The notes beneath the pieces were generated by a model, which searched no databases, was not told the origin of the DNA, and worked only from the letters and a program-made list of their open reading frames with translations. DNA of 34,954 nucleotides from JANOGU01 sp031406135 (GTDB taxonomy: Bacteria > Pseudomonadota > Alphaproteobacteria > Rhodobacterales > Rhodobacteraceae): NCBI GenBank assembly GCA_031406135.1, contig JANOGU010000133.1, forward strand, positions 1-34,954, in the 5' to 3' direction. The position numbers were made by a program, and so were the translations under genes. Below, in pieces: positions 30,404 to 34,954 of this stretch. How positions within the stretch are numbered: position 1 is the stretch's first letter; each line of letters begins with the position of its first letter.

Positions 30404-30769
30404 ATGGCGTTGTCTTGGAAGTCCGTGATCGTGGCCGTCGCGCTGGCGGGGGCCGGGGTGTCGGTGCGGGCAGATACACTGGATGTCACCATCACCAGCA
30501 ACTACGCATACACGGTCGATGTCGAGTTCTACAGCCAGGACCGCAACGCTGCCTGGCCCGGCAACAACCAGGTCTGGACGCTGTCGGACTTCGACGCGCA
30601 CACCTTCACTCTGCAGTGCAACTCGGGCGAGAGTATCTGCATGGGTGCCTGGTCGCGCGGCAACAGCGATACCTTCTGGGGCGTCGGCATGAACAACCAG
30701 CAGAGCTGCACCTCGTGCTGCTGGGTTTGCGGTGGTGGCGCGACAGACCCTGTGACGCTGAACGAATAG
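30404..30769 (+). CDS. Small cysteine-rich exported protein
   Basis: This 121-residue protein begins MALSWKSVIVAVALAGAGVS with a signal peptide cleaved after VRA. The mature domain starts TLDVTITSNYAYTVDVEFYS, a beta-rich opening, and holds six cysteines in LQCNSGESICMG and SCTSCCWVCGGG, so it is probably disulfide-stabilised in the periplasm or outside the cell. The start has a G-rich stretch just upstream but no clean AGGAG. It is recognisable only as a conserved hypothetical type; no function is known. It is a single-gene unit followed by a hairpin. Confidence 0.75.
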   Translation: MALSWKSVIVAVALAGAGVSVRADTLDVTITSNYAYTVDVEFYSQDRNAAWPGNNQVWTLSDFDAHTFTLQCNSGESICMGAWSRGNSDTFWGVGMNNQQSCTSCCWVCGGGATDPVTLNE

Positions 30770-30864
30770 GCGGCGGACGGCCCCACGGTGCCGAGCATGC
30801 CGGCCGGGCCATCGGCAGGCAGGGGTGCCACCCGGGCCACACCTGGAGTTCAGTTGCTGCGCGA

Positions 30865-30893
30865 CCACGCCTGCCTGAAACCGGCAGGCGTGG
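30865..30893. terminator. Long GC hairpin, possible terminator
   Basis: A perfect 11-bp stem (CCACGCCTGCC with GGCAGGCGTGG) and a 7-base loop lie between two convergent genes. No T-tract follows, so it may slow or punctuate transcription rather than being a classical terminator. The rest of 30770-30974 shows nothing else. Confidence 0.5.
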
Positions 30894-30974
30894 CACGGCG
30901 CATATGGCCCGGAGACGGTGCCTGTGCGCCTATCGCGGCCCGGGACACCGCGCCCTGCCGGTGCAGGCCGGGGC

Positions 30975-31844
30975 CTACACGATGCCGGCGGCAGAACCGG
31001 TCGGGCCACGCCGACGAAGCCCGCGGCGATTAAGACCGGCCAAAAGCGCGAGGCCCGCGGCCAGGAACGGCAGGGCCCCGGGCAGGGGGACCGCGGCAAG
31101 CTCGAAAACCAGTTCGGGGTTTGCGTAAGCCAGGCTCAGACCTTCGTCGGCGCGGATGATCCCGACGCCGGGGGCGTAGTATTTGAACTCGCGCAGGCCG
31201 GGATCGAGCGAGCTTGATTCGTAGATTTGCACGACGTCCATGAAGCTCCGTCCGCCCGATACGATCTGCAGACCGAGGGCCCAGATCAGGGCTTCGTCCA
31301 GTGCCTCGTCCGACGGGGCGAACTCTTGGAAAAAGTTGTCGCCGACAGTCAGGACGGCCGGCATCTGGAACCCGGGCAGAGCCCCGTTTTCGCCGGCGAT
31401 CCAGGCGGAGCTGTTGTTCGTGCCGATCAGGTTGCCATCGGCGTCATAGAGGTAGTTGGTGACGTCCTCGCCCATGTACCAGACGTTGCCGTCGGCATCC
31501 TGCGCGAAGTAGTCGAAGGTTTCCTCGACCAGAACGCCATCGACAAAGGCCATGTCGTGCTGGACGGCGGTCTGCACGCCGAGGATCACCCGGCCCGCGC
31601 CGCCGAAGCTGAGCCGGCTTTCCTCGACCCCGTCCGCACCGACCGCGCGGAGCGTGGCGGTCCAGCCGGGGGAGAGGGGAAAATACGGATGGTCGATCGG
31701 TGCGCCGCTGGCAAAGGTGGCTTGGGCAAAGTCGGGAAGCGTGGTCGCGGCCAGCGCAGGGCCTGCCGACAGGGCGCCGGCGAGCGCCAGCGCGCAGGCA
31801 AGGCGCGGGCGCGCCGCCGGGCGGGCGAAGGGTGCGGTCAACAT
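30975..31844 (-). CDS. VPLPA-CTERM surface protein
   Basis: This 289-residue protein from ATG 31844 has an N-terminal signal (RPRLACALALAGALSAGPAL, cleaved near ALA) and a beta-rich body with acidic repeats (YFAQDADGNVWYMGEDV, YLYDADGNLIGTN) that may bind calcium. It ends with VPLPGALPFLAAGLALLAGL followed by an Arg cluster, the VPLPA-CTERM sorting signal handled by exosortase-type enzymes in Rhodobacteraceae. It is therefore probably exported, processed and surface-anchored or released. No exosortase gene is in the window. It is divergent from a membrane-tethered LuxR protein, which may control it. Confidence 0.82.
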   Translation of the reverse strand: MLTAPFARPAARPRLACALALAGALSAGPALAATTLPDFAQATFASGAPIDHPYFPLSPGWTATLRAVGADGVEESRLSFGGAGRVILGVQTAVQHDMAFVDGVLVEETFDYFAQDADGNVWYMGEDVTNYLYDADGNLIGTNNSSAWIAGENGALPGFQMPAVLTVGDNFFQEFAPSDEALDEALIWALGLQIVSGGRSFMDVVQIYESSSLDPGLREFKYYAPGVGIIRADEGLSLAYANPELVFELAAVPLPGALPFLAAGLALLAGLNRRGLRRRGPTGSAAGIV

Positions 31845-31912
31845 TCTCGTGAACCTCCTGTCTGCCGACGCAGTGCCGGACGGCGGCAAGGATGGCGGGA
31901 TGCGACGGGCGC

Positions 31913-31938
31913 GGACATTCGACGGATGGCGGATGTCC
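31913..31938. promoter_or_regulatory. Inverted repeat between VPLPA-CTERM and LuxR genes
   Basis: Arms GGACAT (31913-31918) and ATGTCC (31933-31938), partly extended by YCG on each inner side, lie in the 128-base divergent intergenic region. The spacing of about 20 bases between arm centres, near two helical turns, suits a dimeric helix-turn-helix protein such as the adjacent LuxR-type product. Confidence 0.45.
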
Positions 31939-31972
31939 GGACGGAACGGCCCCCCGACCCGGCATCCCACGG

Positions 31973-32602
31973 ATGACGGATAGGCGGAGGGAGGCGCTTG
32001 CGATAGCTTATGACGCAGTTGCAGAGGATCACGCGTTGCCGGTTGCCGCCCGCCTTATCCTTTACACTCTCGGCGCGGCCGTCGTCCTGACGGCCGTGTT
32101 CGCCGGGCTTGACCGGGTCTTCACCGGCGAGCCGACCGGGGCGGGCGACGTGGCCACCGACTTCTTCGAGCTTCTGGTCCTGAGCGCCGCCATGGTGGCG
32201 AGCGCCGTGATCGTGGGGCGGATGCGGGACCTGGAGGGGGAAACCGGCCGGCTGCGCGGCGAACTGGCCGAGGCCGCCCGCGCCGGGCGGGCTTGGCGCA
32301 AGCAGAGCGAGCATCTGTTCGAGGGACTGTCGGCCGCAGTGGTGGCCCAGTTCGACCAGTGGGGGCTGACCGAGGCCGAGGCCGACATCGCGGCGCTGCT
32401 GCTCAAGGGCGCCGCGATGAAGGAAATCGCCGACCTGCGCCGCACCTCCGACGCGACGATCCGCCAACAGGCGCAGGGCATCTACCGCAAGTCAGGGCTC
32501 GCCAGCCGGGCCGAACTGTCGGCGTATTTCCTGGAGGATCTGTTCGACATCGCCGCGGCGCGTGCGGCGCTGGACAGCGAACAGGGACGGTCCAGGAACT
32601 GA
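31973..32602 (+). CDS. Membrane-anchored LuxR-type transcriptional regulator
   Basis: This 209-residue protein has two predicted membrane helices (about 26-46, ARLILYTLGAAVVLTAVFAG, and 64-84, DFFELLVLSAAMVASAVIVG). A coiled-coil linker follows (MRDLEGETGRLRGELAEAAR), then a LuxR helix-turn-helix (LTEAEADIAALLLKGAAMKE and DATIRQQAQGIYRKSGL). It probably senses something in or across the membrane and binds DNA from there, without a receiver domain. It lies divergent from the VPLPA-CTERM gene, its likely target. The ATG has no strong Shine-Dalgarno; an upstream start at 31892 is possible. Confidence 0.8.
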   Translation: MTDRRREALAIAYDAVAEDHALPVAARLILYTLGAAVVLTAVFAGLDRVFTGEPTGAGDVATDFFELLVLSAAMVASAVIVGRMRDLEGETGRLRGELAEAARAGRAWRKQSEHLFEGLSAAVVAQFDQWGLTEAEADIAALLLKGAAMKEIADLRRTSDATIRQQAQGIYRKSGLASRAELSAYFLEDLFDIAAARAALDSEQGRSRN

Positions 32603-32616
32603 CCGCCAGACCCCGG

Positions 32617-33894
32617 CTATCGGACGCCGAATGCCAGGGCCAGCCGCTGGGCGGCCACGGCAAACCCGGGAACGGGCTGGCCGAACTCGTGCCGCAACGT
32701 GTCGTCGATCCGGACCTTGGGCGCGCTGAATCCTGCCGATTGCAGCGCCGACTTCAGGTAAGCAGGGTCGTGCTTGTGCCGCCCGGAGGGTCGCAGCATC
32801 CATCCGCCGGGGCTTTCAGTTGATTCCAGCGTGAGGATCAGCCAGCCGCCAGGCCGCAGGATCAGGGCGAAGTTGGTCAACGCCGGGGCCAGATCGCCGA
32901 AGTAGACGAGCACGTCCGAAGACACGATCAGGTCGAACGGGCCGGCGGGCAGGGTGGCGAGACTGGCGATGTCCGACAGGGTCAGCCGGTTGTAAAGCTT
33001 CTTCTTGCGCGACTCGGCCAGCATGCCAGGCGACAGATCGATCCCATGCAGCGACTGGGCATAGGGACGCAGCAACGATGCGCAGAGGCCGGTGCCGCAG
33101 CCGGCGTCGAGGATCGCCAGCTTGCGGGTTCTGGGGAGGGCAAGCTGGTCCAGCGTCCGCCCGATCAGCAGCGGCCCGCGATTTCCCAGCGACGACAGGT
33201 GGGCATCGTAGGTCTTGGCCATTCGGTCGAACACTTCCACCGTCATCGCGGCCTGCGACGTGGCGGAGCGGGTGCCGCGGATCGCGTCGGCCACGAATTC
33301 GAACTCGTGGCGGTTGTCGCGGCACAGCGGCTCGGCCCGATCGACGAGGCCGCGGGCCTGCCCGGCAAAGCCGCCGTCTGCGAGAAGGCTTGCCAGTTCG
33401 AGGATGAGCCCGCCGTTCGCCGGATCAGCATCGAACAGCGGCTGCCACAGGGTCACCGCCTCGTCCGGCTTGCGCTGCTTCAGCAGGATCACCGTGAACG
33501 CCATGACGCCTGGCCGGTCAAGCGGATCGCGCGGCAGGGCCGCCGCCAGGATGTTTCCAGCCGCCTCGAACCGTTCGAAGCCACAAAGCAGCCGGCCAAG
33601 GCGGATCTGCGGGCGGGGATCGTCGGGGGCGGCATCGGTGCGGGCGCGAAGCTGGGCGATGATGTCCGCCTCCAGCGCCCCAGCCTCGCGCCCGCCCGCG
33701 CGTTTCAGCATCAGGATGAGGTTGGCCGCGGTGAACACCGGCAGCCGCCGTGTCGCGAGGTGCTTGAGGCAGATTGCCGCCGCCGCTGACTGACGGCCTG
33801 CGTTGAGCGCCGCCTCGGCCCGGTCGAGCACCGCGTGACGGGCCGGACCGGACGCGGTGTCCTCATCATCGGGGAGCAGGAGAAGTGCAGGCAT
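32617..33894 (-). CDS. TPR-linked class I SAM-dependent methyltransferase
   Basis: This 425-residue protein has an N-terminal half of TPR-like helical repeats (about 20-200: AVLDRAEAALNAGRQSAAAA, LGRLLCGFERFEAAGNILAA, LLADGGFAGQARGLVDRAEP). A methyltransferase domain follows, with the SAM-binding ILDAGCGTGL at 261-270, LHGIDLSPGMLAESRKK at 282-298 and FDLIVSSDVLVYFGDL near 320-335. TPR plus methyltransferase proteins of this type methylate unknown protein or small-molecule substrates. The substrate is not readable here. It is convergent with the LuxR gene (14 bases apart). ATG 33894 lacks a clear ribosome site. Confidence 0.85.
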   Translation of the reverse strand: MPALLLLPDDEDTASGPARHAVLDRAEAALNAGRQSAAAAICLKHLATRRLPVFTAANLILMLKRAGGREAGALEADIIAQLRARTDAAPDDPRPQIRLGRLLCGFERFEAAGNILAAALPRDPLDRPGVMAFTVILLKQRKPDEAVTLWQPLFDADPANGGLILELASLLADGGFAGQARGLVDRAEPLCRDNRHEFEFVADAIRGTRSATSQAAMTVEVFDRMAKTYDAHLSSLGNRGPLLIGRTLDQLALPRTRKLAILDAGCGTGLCASLLRPYAQSLHGIDLSPGMLAESRKKKLYNRLTLSDIASLATLPAGPFDLIVSSDVLVYFGDLAPALTNFALILRPGGWLILTLESTESPGGWMLRPSGRHKHDPAYLKSALQSAGFSAPKVRIDDTLRHEFGQPVPGFAVAAQRLALAFGVR

Positions 33895-33980
33895 CTGGTT
33901 TCGGCAAGTGGATCGCGTGAACCTAACTCGAGCCGGCAAGCGATGGCCAGAGCGGCCATCCGCGGTCGGAGCCGCACTGA

Positions 33981-34020
33981 GGAAACGAAAGCCGCCGAAC
34001 CCTTGCGGTGCGGCGGCGGC
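33981..34020 (-). terminator. Terminator of the rpmI-rplT operon
   Basis: Leftward, GCCGCCG and CGGCGGC (34017-34011 and 33997-33991) form the stem around a 13-base loop region that can pair further, followed by TTTCGTTT. It lies 20 bases beyond the rplT stop. Confidence 0.7.
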
Positions 34021-34039
34021 CGTCAGTCGTTGGCTGGGC

Positions 34040-34408
34040 TCAGGCCGCGGCGAGCGCGCCGCGGGCCCTTTCGGCGATGGTGTTGAAGGCTTCGGGCTCA
34101 TCCACGGCAAGATCGGCGAGGACCTTGCGGTCGACCTCGATCCCGGCCTTGAGCATGCCGTTGATGAACTTCGAATAGGTCAGCGCCGGGTCGAACAGCC
34201 GGACCGCCGCGTTGATCCGCTGGATCCAGAGCGCGCGGAAGTTGCGCTTCTTCACCTTGCGGTCACGGGTGGCGTACTGGTTGGCCTTGTCGACCGCCTG
34301 GGTGGCGGTGCGGAAGTTGGTCGAGCGGGCGGCGTAGTAGCCGGCGGCCTGCTTGATGACCTTGCGGTGACGGGCGTGGGTGACATTGCCGGATTTGACG
34401 CTGGACAT
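34040..34408 (-). CDS. rplT: 50S ribosomal protein L20
   Basis: This 122-residue protein binds 23S rRNA early in large-subunit assembly. The signature QAVDKANQYATRDRKVKKRN is followed by FRALWIQRINAAVR, and the basic N-terminus VTHARHRKVIKQAAGYYAAR is typical. GAGGAG precedes the ATG. It lies 12 bases after rpmI, the standard pair. infC is not in the window upstream. Confidence 0.98.
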   Translation of the reverse strand: MSSVKSGNVTHARHRKVIKQAAGYYAARSTNFRTATQAVDKANQYATRDRKVKKRNFRALWIQRINAAVRLFDPALTYSKFINGMLKAGIEVDRKVLADLAVDEPEAFNTIAERARGALAAA

Positions 34409-34420
34409 GTGACTGGCTCC

Positions 34421-34621
34421 TCAGCGGTCGTACGGCATGTATTTCTTGACGATCTTCGTGTCCTGTTCGCTCAGGAGCATGGTCCCTGTCGCGTTGCGCA
34501 CGAATTTCGCCGACCGCTTGATCATGCCGTGGCGCTTGCCCGCCACGCCGGACTTGGCCCGGCCGCTGGCGGTGAAGCTGAAGCGCTTCTTGGCCGCAGA
34601 TTTGGTCTTCATCTTGGGCAT
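34421..34621 (-). CDS. rpmI: 50S ribosomal protein L35
   Basis: This 66-residue basic protein, MPKMKTKSAAKKRFSFTASG to TKIVKKYMPYDR, matches L35 in length and sequence. It starts at ATG 34621 with GGAG nine bases upstream; a longer in-frame reading is not needed. It forms a two-gene operon with rplT. Confidence 0.98.
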   Translation of the reverse strand: MPKMKTKSAAKKRFSFTASGRAKSGVAGKRHGMIKRSAKFVRNATGTMLLSEQDTKIVKKYMPYDR

Positions 34622-34732
34622 TTCGAACTCCGTTCGTTGCAGGCGCGACTCGGCATGCCACATTGGCCGGCCGCGCGGGTCTTTGTCGAAGCCCGGGCCT
34701 ATAGGGTCAGGCGGGGAGGGGCGCAAGCCCCG

Positions 34733-34954
34733 TCAGGGCAGATAGCGGCCGACCACGCGCAGGAAGACGTCGGGAATCTCGGAAATCCGGTAACCGGGCG
34801 CGTTGGTCTGCACCGCATAGACGATCAAAACGCCGCCCACGAGCCCCAGGATCGTGGCCGTGCGCGGCGGCCGGCTTTCGGCGAAGGCGGACAGAAGCGA
34901 GGGGATCGACAGGGCCACAAGCACGATCCCGATGACGAGGATCAGGTCAGGGTC
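34733..34954 (-). CDS. Conserved small membrane protein, start beyond the window
   Basis: The last 73 codons are visible: DPDLILVIGIVLVALSIPSL gives one membrane helix and TATILGLVGGVLIVYAVQ a second, followed by a short amphipathic tail (ISEIPDVFLRVVGRYLP). An internal ATG at 34924 would cut the first helix, so the true start is probably just past the window edge. It resembles a Rhodobacteraceae conserved hypothetical of about 70 residues. No function is known. Confidence 0.7.
   Translation of the reverse strand, partial: DPDLILVIGIVLVALSIPSLLSAFAESRPPRTATILGLVGGVLIVYAVQTNAPGYRISEIPDVFLRVVGRYLP

Noticed and set aside
1..34954. CRISPR array, prophage or insertion sequence
   Set aside because: No regularly spaced direct repeats, transposase or phage structural genes were seen in any frame; the only accessory-like block is the toxin-antitoxin region at 27508-28591.

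Overview
The window is chromosomal DNA of high G+C content from an alphaproteobacterium, most likely a member of the Rhodobacteraceae. The evidence is the run complex I NDUFA9-like gene, uppP, gltD, gltB; a VPLPA-CTERM surface protein; an NnrU-family protein; and conserved family hypotheticals. Genes are tightly packed and many starts overlap the previous stop.

Region 1 (1-8412) is a serine-cycle C1-assimilation locus. A leftward operon runs sgaA-like aminotransferase, mtkA, mtkB, a miniature remnant of hydroxypyruvate reductase, ppc, and glyA (cut by the window edge). Divergent from it are a LuxR-type regulator and a malyl-CoA lyase of the serine-cycle type. These cover glycine to serine (GlyA), serine to hydroxypyruvate (SgaA), PEP to oxaloacetate (Ppc), malate to malyl-CoA (MtkAB) and malyl-CoA to acetyl-CoA plus glyoxylate (Mcl). 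Hydroxypyruvate reductase survives here only as a 48-codon fusion of its two ends. The 330-bp divergent intergenic region holds nested palindromes and an 8-bp repeat with 10-bp period.

Region 2 (8413-9784) holds a peroxiredoxin-like gene, a possibly frameshifted small ORF and a tRNA-Leu(CAG) with a strong terminator.

Region 3 (9918-21319) is conserved: a DUF3179 protein, a complex I NDUFA9-like protein, uppP, then a glutamate synthase operon in which gltD and gltB are separated by two hypothetical genes and two tandem GFA-family genes.

Region 4 (21343-26011) is a candidate quaternary-amine demethylation cluster: a remnant of a GcvA-like LysR gene, a non-pyrrolysine MttB-family methyltransferase, a TMADH-like flavin oxidoreductase and a TauE/SafE permease. 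Methyl groups released there could enter the C1 pool used by region 1.

Region 5 (26013-34954) mixes small genes and housekeeping genes: NnrU family, an SRPBCC remnant, an HI1419/HI1420-type toxin-antitoxin module with a frameshifted toxin, pheS, a GYD-domain protein, a hemerythrin remnant, a VPLPA-CTERM protein divergent from a membrane-anchored LuxR regulator, a TPR methyltransferase, and rpmI-rplT.

The most striking observation is that four genes in 35 kb (hydroxypyruvate reductase, LysR, SRPBCC, hemerythrin) survive only as their two ends joined by an internal deletion. Three of the four joins are in frame. Two further genes look frameshifted by one missing base.
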